Below, piece by piece: positions 40,285 to 49,038 of a stretch of DNA of 50,482 nucleotides (the stretch's first letter is position 1; each line of letters opens with the position of its first letter). The stretch comes from JBGTCD01 sp041749015 (GTDB lineage Bacteria; Bacteroidota; Bacteroidia; Cytophagales; Cyclobacteriaceae): contig JBGTCD010000066.1 in the NCBI GenBank assembly GCA_041749015.1, positions 1-50,482 on the forward strand. The letters are read 5' to 3'. The notes under the pieces are model-generated. The model saw only the letters and a program-made list of their open reading frames with translations, was not told the DNA's origin and made no database searches. Made by a program: the position numbers and the translations under genes.

Positions 40285-41275
40285 TCTGGTCAGCGTACTG
40301 CTGCCAGTAAAAAATGGTGATGCAACCATTAAAAAAGCCGTTGAAAGTATCCTCTTACAAACCTACACCAATTTCGAATTGGTCATCGTAGATGATGACT
40401 CTGCTGATAAAACTCCTACCATCCTAAAAGGTATCAAAGACCCACGGGTGAGGATCATACAAGGGAAAGGCAAGGGCCTTGCCAAAGCACTTAATTTAGG
40501 TTTAAAACATTGCATGGGTTCTTTTATAGCACGAATGGATGCCGACGATTATGCGCATCCAGGCCGGATTGAAGCACAAATAGCCTATCTCCGAGACCAT
40601 CCTGAGATAGGAGTTGTGGGTGGCCTGGTAAAATACCGGAGCAACCAATCGAAAAATACGGAGGGATTAAAGGTATACGTCGATTGGGTCAATAAAATCA
40701 TTACCCCCAGCCAGCATTATATTTCGAGATTTCTGGATGCGCCTGTGCCCCACCCCACTGTAATGTTCAGAAAAGAACTTGCGGACCAGTTTGGTGCCTA
40801 TATGGAAGATCCAGGTCCAGAGGACTTCGAATTGTGGCTAAGGTGGATGCATGCCGGGGTGCGGTTTGCAAAGATTAATGAAGTAGTACTCGACTGGATG
40901 GACTATCCTAGCCGCCTCACCCGTACCCATCAAAATTACAGTCAGGAGGCTTTTTATAAAGTCAAATCAAAGTATTTGTACTTCTGGCTCAAAAAGAAAT
41001 TTAAGAATGAAATGCCGGATTTATGGGTTTGGGGCACCGGCAGAGAGGTTAACAAAAAGATAAGCGGACTCATAGTCTTGGGTCTGGAGTTTAAAGGGCA
41101 TGTTGAGTCATTCAAACCTGCCAGACCGCCAAAGGTGATTCACCACGACAAGCTAACCACTGAGCAAAATCCCTTTGTTGTGGTGTGCTTAGGGACCAGG
41201 GAGGGTAAAATTGCTGCCCATTCCTGGCTGCTAGAGAATGGGTTTAAGGAAGGTGAATCTTTTATAATGATTTAA
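40277..41275 (+). CDS. Family 2 glycosyltransferase with extra C-terminal domain
   Basis: About 332 residues. The GT2 fold starts at VSVLLPVKNGDATIKKAVES, with the DDD-type block LVIVDDDSADKTPTIL and the nucleotide-binding ARMDADDYAHPGRIEAQIAY. EDFELWLRW and the next block hold the catalytic-base region. I start at GTG 40277, overlapping the TPR stop by eight bases; a TTG at 40265 is also possible. After residue 240 or so an added domain (WVWGTGREVNKKISGLIVLG, FVVVCLGTREGKIAAHSWLL) is seen in GT2 relatives of this type. It probably acts on a cell-surface polysaccharide; the acceptor is unknown. Confidence 0.9.
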   Translation: MNNLVSVLLPVKNGDATIKKAVESILLQTYTNFELVIVDDDSADKTPTILKGIKDPRVRIIQGKGKGLAKALNLGLKHCMGSFIARMDADDYAHPGRIEAQIAYLRDHPEIGVVGGLVKYRSNQSKNTEGLKVYVDWVNKIITPSQHYISRFLDAPVPHPTVMFRKELADQFGAYMEDPGPEDFELWLRWMHAGVRFAKINEVVLDWMDYPSRLTRTHQNYSQEAFYKVKSKYLYFWLKKKFKNEMPDLWVWGTGREVNKKISGLIVLGLEFKGHVESFKPARPPKVIHHDKLTTEQNPFVVVCLGTREGKIAAHSWLLENGFKEGESFIMI

Positions 41276-41370
41276 GAGAGATGTTCTTTTTCAAAAAAAA
41301 GGGCAATAGGCTCCCATTCATGGAAAATTGATTTCAACTTTAGGACATCCACCCTATTTTTAAAATAAAA

Positions 41371-43722
41371 ATGTCGAAATATTTTTTACTGCTGGCCCTT
41401 TACCTGTGTTCCACTGCTCTGGTCTTTTCACAGGAGGCATCCCTGACCGTGAAGAAAATCATGCAGGATCCTAAATCCTGGATAGGCACCAGCCCTTCTG
41501 ATGTTTTTTGGTCGGAAGATGGCAATACCATTTACTTTAACTGGAACCCTGATCAACACCCCGGTGACTCCTTGTATAAAATTACCTGGACCAGCCGGCA
41601 GCCGATTAAAGTGAGTCCATCGGAAAGACGGTCCCTCCCATCCAAAAATTGGGACTATGATTTAAAAAGAGCCAGAAAAGTATATGTGAGAAATGGGAAT
41701 GTCTATCTCCTGGAGATCAAGAGCATGAAAGAGCAGCAGCTTACCAATACGATAGATACAGACTCGAATCCAAAATTTGTACAGTCAGATGCAGCCGTGT
41801 CCTTTGAGCGTGGTGGTAATCTTCATTATATCAACATAAAGTCGGGGATGATGACCCAGGTCACCAATTTTAAATCGGGTCAAAAGGACACGGGCAAAAA
41901 ATCCACAGCCCAGGATCAATGGCTGGAAACAGACCAACTGACATTGATAGCTTATTTACAGCAGGAAAAGGACAAAAAAAAGCAAAAAGAGGCCTGGGAA
42001 AACCAACAAAAACATAAGACCCCCAAGACCATCTATACCGGAAAGCAACGGGTGACCGGCATCCACCCTAATAATAACCTAAAAGTGATTGCCTATACCC
42101 TCACTCAGCAGGCTGAAGGTGCCAAACGTACCCTCGTTCCAGATTATGTCACCCAATCTGGTTATACCGATCAGCGCAACTCAAGGCCAAAAGTAGGTAG
42201 TCCTCAAGGCAATTCATCGCTTTGGATATATGACATTTATGGTGATTCCGTATGGCAACTCGCCTCTGACCACTTACCAGGGCTTGAAGATTACAAAAGA
42301 GAAAAAATTGATGAGATCGCCTATTCTACTGCACCAGATTGGAATCTTTCAGGCACCAAACTCCTTTTTTCGATTTATTCAAAAGATAATAAACATAAAT
42401 GGCTGGCCTTATTAGACCCTGAAAAAGGAGAAGTTACTGTACAAGACCACCAATATGACAGTGCCTGGATTGGTGGACCCGGGATCCGTAGCTGGGGCAG
42501 CAATGAAGCCAAAGGCTGGATTGATAATGAGACTTTTTGGTTTGTGTCTGAGGCCTCTGGCTATGCCCATTTATACACAAAAAAAATTGGCGGGGATAAG
42601 CCTAAAACTCTTACTTCCGGACAATTTGAAATTTATAGTCCGCAGCTATCAAGAGATAAAGCCAGATGGTATTTTGAAGCCAATTTAACCCACTCCGGCA
42701 TTAGAGATTTTTGCACCATGCCTGTGGCTGGGGGTACCATTCAGTTGCTGACCAATAAATCGGGCCGATGGGATGCCAGTCTTTCTCCTAACGAAAGCAG
42801 GATTGCTTACATCCAATCCAGTAGCAACAGGCCCGGCGAGCTTTATATTGGGGAAAGTCCTGTGAAAAAGCGGAATTCAGGTGCTCCAACCCAAATCACC
42901 AATTCACTGACGGAGGATTTCAAAAAATATGATTGGCGGGAACCCGAATTCATTACCTTCACAGCCCGAGATGGTACGGAGGTTCCCTCCAGACTATACA
43001 AACCTGAAAATCAGGCAGCCGGTGGACCGGCAGTAATATTTGTGCATGGTGCCGGATACCTCCAGAACGCCCACCAGTGGTGGAGCTCCTATTTCAGGGA
43101 GTACATGTTTCACAATCTCCTGGTGGACAAAGGATACACCGTCCTGGATATCGATTACCGTGGTAGTGCAGGATACGGCAGGGATTGGCGTACAGCCATC
43201 TACAGCCATATGGGTGGCTGGGACCTCTCTGATCATGTAGATGGTGCTAAGTTCTTAAGCGAACAGCTAAGAGTACACCCTGAACGAATTGGGATATATG
43301 GGGGCTCTTATGGCGGCTTTATCACGTTGATGGCCATGTTTACTGAGGCGGAGACCTTTGCTGCAGGGGCTGCACTGAGATCCGTTACCGACTGGGCCCA
43401 TTACAACCATGGGTATACTGCCAATATTCTTAATACACCCGTTGAGGACAGCATTGCTTACCGCAAAAGCTCTCCAATATACTATGCCGAAGGCCTGGAA
43501 GGTGCCCTCCTTATATGTCATGGGATGGTGGATACCAATGTTCATTTTCAGGATGTGGTGAGACTGGCCCAAAGACTGATAGAGCTTGAAAAAGAAAACT
43601 GGGAAATGGCCGTGTACCCTGTGGAAGATCATGGATTCACCGAGCCTTCCAGTTGGACAGATGAGTACCGAAGGATACTCAAATTATTTGAGGATCATAT
43701 CGGATCGGGATGGTCCAAATAA
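41371..43722 (+). CDS. Secreted S9 family peptidase, DPP-IV type
   Basis: 783 residues with a signal peptide (about 4-20, YFLLLALYLCSTALVFSQ). The N-terminal half is an eight-bladed-type DPP-IV propeller. The C-terminal hydrolase has catalytic Ser646 (YGGSYGGFITL), Asp721 (HGMVDTNVHF) and His754 (VEDHGFTEP). These enzymes release dipeptides from proline- or alanine-containing peptides in the periplasm or outside. Together with the S9 enzyme at 11707-13752 the window encodes two secreted peptidases of the clan. The gene stands alone, 95 bp after the glycosyltransferase. Confidence 0.94.
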   Translation: MSKYFLLLALYLCSTALVFSQEASLTVKKIMQDPKSWIGTSPSDVFWSEDGNTIYFNWNPDQHPGDSLYKITWTSRQPIKVSPSERRSLPSKNWDYDLKRARKVYVRNGNVYLLEIKSMKEQQLTNTIDTDSNPKFVQSDAAVSFERGGNLHYINIKSGMMTQVTNFKSGQKDTGKKSTAQDQWLETDQLTLIAYLQQEKDKKKQKEAWENQQKHKTPKTIYTGKQRVTGIHPNNNLKVIAYTLTQQAEGAKRTLVPDYVTQSGYTDQRNSRPKVGSPQGNSSLWIYDIYGDSVWQLASDHLPGLEDYKREKIDEIAYSTAPDWNLSGTKLLFSIYSKDNKHKWLALLDPEKGEVTVQDHQYDSAWIGGPGIRSWGSNEAKGWIDNETFWFVSEASGYAHLYTKKIGGDKPKTLTSGQFEIYSPQLSRDKARWYFEANLTHSGIRDFCTMPVAGGTIQLLTNKSGRWDASLSPNESRIAYIQSSSNRPGELYIGESPVKKRNSGAPTQITNSLTEDFKKYDWREPEFITFTARDGTEVPSRLYKPENQAAGGPAVIFVHGAGYLQNAHQWWSSYFREYMFHNLLVDKGYTVLDIDYRGSAGYGRDWRTAIYSHMGGWDLSDHVDGAKFLSEQLRVHPERIGIYGGSYGGFITLMAMFTEAETFAAGAALRSVTDWAHYNHGYTANILNTPVEDSIAYRKSSPIYYAEGLEGALLICHGMVDTNVHFQDVVRLAQRLIELEKENWEMAVYPVEDHGFTEPSSWTDEYRRILKLFEDHIGSGWSK

Positions 43723-43850
43723 GTGCCTTGATTTCATATGATTCAAGCATTGATCCTCCAAATGGTAAATAAAACTAATTCAAAATAACCATAACGCAAG
43801 GTTCAAATTGCCGTATATTCTTATAACAACTATTTAACCAAATTCAGAAT

Positions 43851-44288
43851 ATGCCAGAGAATCTAATCAACCCCATCGGCGTGTGGGTAGATCACGCCAA
43901 GGCGCATTTTATTAATTATAAAAAAGGGACTGCAACCTTAATTGAAACCCTTGATTCACCCTATGATCGTTTTAAAAGAGAGCCGGGAGAGGTAAATGAC
44001 AGTACCTGGTTTACTACGAACCCAGAACATGCCTCGAATAATGAATTTAAAAAAAATAATACAGCACAGAACGAGCTGAATGAATATTTTAAAATTCTGG
44101 AAAGCAAATTAAGGCCCTACAATGAAATACTGTTATTTGGACCCTCTACAGCAAAAGATCAATTGTTTAACAGGCTTGTGGAGGTAAAAAGCTTTAAGGA
44201 CAAAAAAATAAAAGTGAAGAAATGTGACAAAATGACCGACAACCAGTTATTGGCATTTGTACGCGAGTTTTATAACAATGACGCGTAA
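43851..44288 (+). CDS. Hypothetical protein with eRF1/host-attachment-like fold
   Basis: 145 residues, probably cytosolic. The start IGVWVDHAKAHFINYKKGTA resembles the beta-strand opening of eRF1 domain-like and host-attachment proteins. The core block EILLFGPSTAKDQLFNRLVE and the end KCDKMTDNQLLAFVREFYNN match the same fold (a GPSTAK-type loop). The middle has a charged low-complexity run (NNEFKKNNTAQNELNEYFK). Function unknown. It ends directly against the convergent MDR gene with no gap. Confidence 0.7.
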   Translation: MPENLINPIGVWVDHAKAHFINYKKGTATLIETLDSPYDRFKREPGEVNDSTWFTTNPEHASNNEFKKNNTAQNELNEYFKILESKLRPYNEILLFGPSTAKDQLFNRLVEVKSFKDKKIKVKKCDKMTDNQLLAFVREFYNNDA

Positions 44289-45314
44289 CTATGGCGTTTT
44301 TATTATCACTTTACCTGTAGTGGCACCCGACTGGAAATACTTGATGGCCTGATACATTTCTTCCCATTGATAGGTATGCCCTACCCTTGGTGGCGGCAGG
44401 TTCATCGTTTTTAGTTCTCCCATGATTTCCTTCATGAGTTGGGCCCGATCATAAAGCCAGATTAAGTTAAAGCCCATCACAGAGCGATTGGTCTCGATCA
44501 TTTTCTGTGGGTCGATTTTTGGTCTGGTGAGAAATTTGGAAACAAGGCTCAACCAGTTAGGCCGATCGCCTCTCCCACCATACCGGGCCGACCCATACAC
44601 GATCATCCTGCCCATGGGTGACAGTCTGGAATATCCCTGGGTAAAAATTTTCCCTCCAATACACTCCAACACAAGATCCAGGGGACGCCCATTTAAAGCC
44701 CTGTCAAGGGCAGTCCCAAAATCAGCATCCCGGACGATCCAACCATCATAACCCTCGGATTTGAGCAGCGGGATTTTCTTTTCTGATCCTACCGTACCAA
44801 TGGTATAAGCCCCTGCTATTTTGGCCATGCGGTTGGCCAATAGCCCTACGCCTCCGGCGGCACTGTGAATGAGTACTGTCATGCCTGAGTTTAAATTACC
44901 CAGAGTGAACAAGGCATAATATGCCGTAAGGGCCTGAACAGGAAAGGCAGCCCCCTCCTCAAATGTCCAACCGGCAGGTAAATCCTCAAGGTATTGCTGG
45001 TCAATGTTGAGGCCGGTAGTATAGCCACCAAACCTTGTAACTCCCATGACCTTATCCCCTGCCTTAAATCTTTCGACCCTTGAGCCAACATGGATAACAG
45101 TGCCGGAATACTCCAGGCCTGGTGTAAAAGGTCCTTTTGGGGTAGCGCTGTACAGTCCCTGCATTGCAAAAATATCAGCAAAATTTAGCCCTATGGCCTT
45201 CACGGCTACCTGCACTTCATCCTCCCCAGGAGACTCTATCGAACGGGTCACCCTTTTTAATTTACCAAGGTTCCCTGCCTTGGGCATTTCATAAGCCTCT
45301 ACTGATGCAGTCAT
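44289..45314 (-). CDS. Zinc-binding-dehydrogenase-family (MDR) oxidoreductase, VAT-1/quinone-oxidoreductase-like
   Basis: 341 residues. The N-terminal GroES-like fold contains GLNFADIFAMQGLYSATPKG and PGLEYSGTVIHVGSRVERFK. The Rossmann motif is IHSAAGGVGLLANRMAKIAG (the AxxGGVG type), so NADPH is likely. The zinc ligands of alcohol dehydrogenases are missing, which fits the quinone-oxidoreductase or VAT-1-like branch. The substrate may be a quinone or an enone. It is a single minus-strand gene, convergent with the previous one. Confidence 0.9.
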   Translation of the reverse strand: MTASVEAYEMPKAGNLGKLKRVTRSIESPGEDEVQVAVKAIGLNFADIFAMQGLYSATPKGPFTPGLEYSGTVIHVGSRVERFKAGDKVMGVTRFGGYTTGLNIDQQYLEDLPAGWTFEEGAAFPVQALTAYYALFTLGNLNSGMTVLIHSAAGGVGLLANRMAKIAGAYTIGTVGSEKKIPLLKSEGYDGWIVRDADFGTALDRALNGRPLDLVLECIGGKIFTQGYSRLSPMGRMIVYGSARYGGRGDRPNWLSLVSKFLTRPKIDPQKMIETNRSVMGFNLIWLYDRAQLMKEIMGELKTMNLPPPRVGHTYQWEEMYQAIKYFQSGATTGKVIIKTP

Positions 45315-45399
45315 AATCTTATTATCATTCTCTTTCTAAAGTTTCACATTTAAAGAAAGACTTCCAAGAAATATTGGAGTCAGGGAAAAACAACCGAAA

Positions 45400-45429
45400 T
45401 AAAAAAACCCAGACATAAGGTGCCTGGGT
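45400..45429 (-). terminator. Rho-independent terminator (minus strand)
   Basis: On the minus strand ACCCAG and CTGGGT pair around an 11-nt loop, followed by a run of T (the A-run at 45401-45407 on the plus strand). It lies 30 bp past the stop of the coiled-coil protein gene and ends that transcript. Confidence 0.8.
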
Positions 45430-45458
45430 ACATTTTAACGGATGAAGAGATTGTGCAG

Positions 45459-46049
45459 TTAAGTTCTGTCAAGCTCAGCCAGGAGGTTTTTGTGATCCTG
45501 GAGTTCTCTGCCCAACTTCAATTGCTTATCAAGTGCATTACGCTTGTAGGATTCAAATTCTTGCTCCAGGGCATCAAAGGCACGGTTTTTTTGGGTGGCC
45601 TCTCCTACGACCATACGGGTCCTGAACACCATAAAAATCATTGCGGCTAAAAGCGCCAAAACGATTATTGAAACCATGTATTTGAAGAAATCTTTTTCAA
45701 ATGGGATGCCCAAATAACTCAATTGGGTCATATCAGCATTAATGTTGGAAATTTCCGCATCTCTTTCGGCTATCAGAGCCTCCTTAGCCACTAAGGTTGT
45801 TTCCAATGCACCAATTGTCGCCATGGCTTCGTCCCGGGAAGATTCCAGTTCATTGACCCTGGTTATTACGCTATTCCAAAACTCATTCAGGGTTTGTTCT
45901 TTAATGACCTTATACATGTTAAAGGTTTCAGATTTATCCTTCAACTGTTTATAATCTTTGTCCAGCTCACCAGATAATTCCTGGGCATTTAAAATGGTAA
46001 TACTTAGTGCCAACATTAGTAGAACAGAGAGTGCGGAAATCGTTTTCAT
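45459..46049 (-). CDS. Membrane-anchored coiled-coil protein
   Basis: 196 residues. A signal peptide (about 4-22, ISALSVLLMLALSITILNAQ) is followed by a coiled coil (about 35-105: ELESSRDEAMATIGALETTL, VAKEALIAERDAEISNINAD). A single transmembrane helix lies near residues 125-145 (YMVSIIVLALLAAMIFMVF). A second coiled coil ends it in the cytosol (DALEQEFESYKRNALDKQLK). The layout is thus periplasmic coil, helix, cytosolic coil. No family is recognised; it may link envelope and cytosol. A terminator follows. Confidence 0.78.
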   Translation of the reverse strand: MKTISALSVLLMLALSITILNAQELSGELDKDYKQLKDKSETFNMYKVIKEQTLNEFWNSVITRVNELESSRDEAMATIGALETTLVAKEALIAERDAEISNINADMTQLSYLGIPFEKDFFKYMVSIIVLALLAAMIFMVFRTRMVVGEATQKNRAFDALEQEFESYKRNALDKQLKLGRELQDHKNLLAELDRT

Positions 46050-46176
46050 AGTATTTTTAGGTAATTTATTCTTGTATTCATTAGATAAAGAAAACAGGGA
46101 TCATTGTAACTGCCCGGTTCGTCTAACCTTATTATTTAAAAGACGAACTTGTGGCTCCGCCGTTAAGCGGTATCCC

Positions 46177-46731
46177 CTATTTCCATTTAATATTGCAGCC
46201 TACACTAGGCTTCTGATTTTCAGAAACTGGATTGTCATCGAGTATATCATCCAGTGCCGTCCGGATATCTTTACCGGTCACAGGTATTTCATTCCCCGGT
46301 CTTGAGTCATCCAATTGTCCCCGATACACCAACTTCAGATTTTTGTCAAAAATATAAAAGTCCGGTGTGCACGCTGCATCATAGGCCTTTGCCACCTCCT
46401 GAATTTCATCAAACAGGTATGGAAAAGGAAATTGAAATTTCTGAGCAACCTCCCTCATTTTATCAGGGGCATCTTCAGGGTATTCGTCAACATCATTGGA
46501 AGAAATAGCAATAAACGCTACCCCTTCTGTGATATAATCATTTGCCAATTCTACCAGGCCATCATTGACATGCTTTACATAAGGGCAGTGATTACAAATG
46601 AACATCACCACCGTAGCCACAGAAGATTTTAACTGCTGCAAGCCCACATCTCTACCTGAAACCGTATCAGGTAAAGTAAAATCAGGCGCCCTGGTGCCCA
46701 AATCAATCATTTTAGATGGAGTTAATGCCAT
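46177..46731 (-). CDS. Thioredoxin-fold redoxin-family protein (AhpC/TSA-like)
   Basis: 184 residues, no signal peptide. Blocks typical of the redoxin group are APDFTLPDTVSGRDVGLQQL, VVMFICNHCPYVKHVNDGLV, FIAISSNDVDEYPEDAPDKM, FPYLFDEIQEVAKAYDAACT and PDFYIFDKNLKLVYRGQLDD. The CxxC pair is C46/C49 (CNHC) and a third cysteine is in AACTPDF. It could act as a thiol peroxidase or disulfide reductase. It stands alone on the minus strand. The 249 bp beyond it hold nothing I can identify. Confidence 0.9.
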   Translation of the reverse strand: MALTPSKMIDLGTRAPDFTLPDTVSGRDVGLQQLKSSVATVVMFICNHCPYVKHVNDGLVELANDYITEGVAFIAISSNDVDEYPEDAPDKMREVAQKFQFPFPYLFDEIQEVAKAYDAACTPDFYIFDKNLKLVYRGQLDDSRPGNEIPVTGKDIRTALDDILDDNPVSENQKPSVGCNIKWK

Positions 46732-46980
46732 ATCAACCTTAGTCTTTACAATAGTTCAAAGGATATTCAACAAAACAGCCCAATTAGAAGAACTCAATCA
46801 ATTATAATTGGGTGGAACAGCAATTTTTCTTGTCATCTGGTAAGTAAACCGGCTTAAGCACAGGATGCAAGCGACGAAACTATCATTTCTTCTCAGAAAC
46901 CATAAGTTACACAATAAATATCAGAAATCATTTGGTCTGCCAAAGAAAATCTATTCTATTTATTTAAAAATTATAATCGA

Positions 46981-47511
46981 ATGAAAATAGGCTTAATTTC
47001 TGACACCCACGGGCACATGGATGACCAGATTTTAGATGAATTTAAGGGTTGTGATGAAATATGGCATGCTGGTGATATCGGAAGTCAGAAGGTATTGGAT
47101 CAGCTTAATACAATAGCCCCGGTAAAGGCCGTATTTGGCAATATCGATGGCCATGAGTTGCGGGCAGATTTACCGGAATATCTGCTGATCAAAAAAAATG
47201 GCCTTAAGACCCTGCTGATCCATATAGCAGGAAACCCTCCTGCCTTTAACACCTTGCCGAGGAAGTTGATTAAGGAGCACCAGCCTCAGTTACTGATATG
47301 CGGGCACTCACACATACTAAAAGTCTTCCATTTGGGTCCTGAAAAAGATCTGCTCTACATCAACCCGGGTGCAGCCGGTCACAATGGACTTCATAAAATC
47401 CGCACCCTACTCCGATTCACTATTGACAATGGGCAGCCTAAAGACATGGAGGTGGTAGAGCTGGGCCTGAGAGGCAAAGAGCAACCAGGAGATTCAGGAA
47501 GTCTCGTTTAA
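46981..47511 (+). CDS. Metallophosphoesterase (YfcE/MJ0936-like)
   Basis: 176 residues, cytosolic. The metal ligands are in SDTHGH (residues 7-12), AGDIG, FGNIDGHELR, HIAGNPP (a variant of the usual histidine block) and CGHSHILK, and GAAGHNG closes the site. The family hydrolyses phosphodiesters with two metal ions. Specificity cannot be told. A promoter for the next gene overlaps its stop (47507-47537). Confidence 0.93.
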   Translation: MKIGLISDTHGHMDDQILDEFKGCDEIWHAGDIGSQKVLDQLNTIAPVKAVFGNIDGHELRADLPEYLLIKKNGLKTLLIHIAGNPPAFNTLPRKLIKEHQPQLLICGHSHILKVFHLGPEKDLLYINPGAAGHNGLHKIRTLLRFTIDNGQPKDMEVVELGLRGKEQPGDSGSLV

Positions 47512-47537
47512 TAAATCCAACAAATCCGCTATCTTTG
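47507..47537 (+). promoter_or_regulatory. Bacteroidetes-type promoter ahead of the UPF0173-parA-parB operon
   Basis: TTTA at 47507-47510 and TATCTTTG at 47530-47537 are 19 bp apart. TATCTTTG matches TAnnTTTG exactly and the -33 box has one mismatch. A start near 47544 would give a leader of about 28 nt before ATG 47572. This is the best promoter match seen in the window. Confidence 0.7.
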
Positions 47538-47571
47538 TAATCCTGATTTTTAAATCCAAACAAGGTCTTTT

Positions 47572-48252
47572 ATGGAAGTGACATTTTACGGACATTCCTG
47601 CTTTCAGGTCAAAATATCAAACAAAACCATCCTCTTCGATCCCTTCATCACACCCAATGATTTAGCTAAATCAGTAGATATCAGCAGTATAAAGCCTGAC
47701 TATATCCTCCTTTCTCACGGGCACCAGGATCATATGGCTGATGTGGAACTCATCTACAAAAATTGCGAGCCTACCCTGGTGGCAAGCTTTGAGATTACCA
47801 CCTGGTTTGAAGGGAAGGGCATCGATAAAAACCATCCGATGAATATCGGCGGAAAAAAGGAATTTGAGTTTGGCACCGTAAAAATGGTCAATGCCATCCA
47901 CTCCAGCACACTACCTGATGGATCCGGTGGCGGTAACCCCACAGGATTTGTAGTGCAATCCAAAGAAAAGACTTTTTACTATGCAGGAGATACCGCACTG
48001 CATTATGATATGAAATTAATTAAGGATCAATATGATCTTGATGTGGCATTTATGCCGATGGGTGATAACTTTACAATGGGTATTGAGGATGCCATTAAGG
48101 CTGCCGAATTCACAGGGGTCAGCAAAATAATAGGCATGCACTATGATACTTTTCCCTTCATTGTGATTGACCATGATCGGGCTGTTGAACAGGCAAAAGA
48201 TGCAGGAATTGAACTGATCCTAATGAAAATAGGCCAAACCATTAACCTTTGA
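47572..48252 (+). CDS. UPF0173-family metal-dependent hydrolase (MBL fold)
   Basis: 226 residues, cytosolic. Blocks of the family are GHSCFQVKISNKTILFDPFI, LLSHGHQDHMADVELIYKN, HSSTLPDGSGGGNPTGFVV, FYYAGDTALHYDMKLIKDQ, MPMGDNFTMGIEDAIKAAEF and IGMHYDTFPFIVID. HGHQDH is the zinc motif. The activity is uncharacterised for most members. It precedes parA by 10 bp and is cotranscribed with parAB, as in relatives. Confidence 0.94.
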   Translation: MEVTFYGHSCFQVKISNKTILFDPFITPNDLAKSVDISSIKPDYILLSHGHQDHMADVELIYKNCEPTLVASFEITTWFEGKGIDKNHPMNIGGKKEFEFGTVKMVNAIHSSTLPDGSGGGNPTGFVVQSKEKTFYYAGDTALHYDMKLIKDQYDLDVAFMPMGDNFTMGIEDAIKAAEFTGVSKIIGMHYDTFPFIVIDHDRAVEQAKDAGIELILMKIGQTINL

Positions 48253-48262
48253 CAAAACATAA

Positions 48263-49036
48263 ATGAGTAAAATAATTGCTATCGCCAACCAAAAAGGAGG
48301 CGTAGGAAAGACCACCACTGCCATCAACCTTGCAGCCAGCCTTGCAGCTCTGGAATTCAATACTTTGATAGTAGATGCAGATCCTCAGGCCAATTCTACC
48401 TCAGGGCTGGGGCTGAATCCTAAAACTGTGGAAACCAGCATCTATGAATGCATGGTCAATAAAGGCGTGGACGTAAAAGATGCCATCATCTCCACGGAAA
48501 TCGATTTTCTTAAAATCCTCCCTTCTCATATCAATCTGGTAGGTGCTGAGGTAGAAATGGTAGACCTCGACCGCAGGGAAGAAAAAATGAAGGATGCCCT
48601 GAAAAAAATCCGCAAGGACTACGACTTCATCATCATTGACTGTGCCCCATCTTTGGGCCTGATCACCATCAATGCCCTCACGGCAGCAGATTCAGTCCTC
48701 ATACCGGTGCAATGCGAGTATTTTGCTTTGGAGGGCCTGGGGAAATTACTCAATACCATTAAGATTATTCAGTCGCGGCTAAATCCCGGCCTGGAAATTG
48801 AGGGCATCTTATTGACCATGTATGATGTAAGACTAAGGCTTTCAAATCAGGTAGTGGAGGAAGTCAATACCCATTTCAAGAAAATTGTGTTTAAAACCAT
48901 CATACCCAGAAATATCAAATTGAGTGAATCTCCAAGTTTCGGAGTTCCGGCACTGATCCATGATGCTGAAAGCAAGGGAGCGGTGAGTTACCTGAACCTC
49001 GCCAAAGAGATTTTAAAGAAAAACGGTAAGATATAG
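48263..49036 (+). CDS. parA: Chromosome-partitioning ATPase ParA (Soj)
   Basis: 257 residues. The deviant Walker A motif is NQKGGVGKTTTAINLAASL. The Walker B region is DYDFIIIDCAPSLGLITINA and the nucleotide/DNA loop LLTMYDVRLRLSNQVVEEV. It lacks the N-terminal HTH of plasmid-type ParA, so it is the chromosomal Soj type. It works with ParB on origin-proximal DNA to segregate chromosomes, and may influence replication. It lies two bases before parB. Confidence 0.97.
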   Translation: MSKIIAIANQKGGVGKTTTAINLAASLAALEFNTLIVDADPQANSTSGLGLNPKTVETSIYECMVNKGVDVKDAIISTEIDFLKILPSHINLVGAEVEMVDLDRREEKMKDALKKIRKDYDFIIIDCAPSLGLITINALTAADSVLIPVQCEYFALEGLGKLLNTIKIIQSRLNPGLEIEGILLTMYDVRLRLSNQVVEEVNTHFKKIVFKTIIPRNIKLSESPSFGVPALIHDAESKGAVSYLNLAKEILKKNGKI

Positions 49037-49038
49037 CC

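Noticed and set aside
41332..41362. TTTC-N19-TATTTTTA as a promoter for the DPP-IV gene
   Set aside because: The expected start would fall at or inside the first codon at 41371; both boxes also have mismatches.
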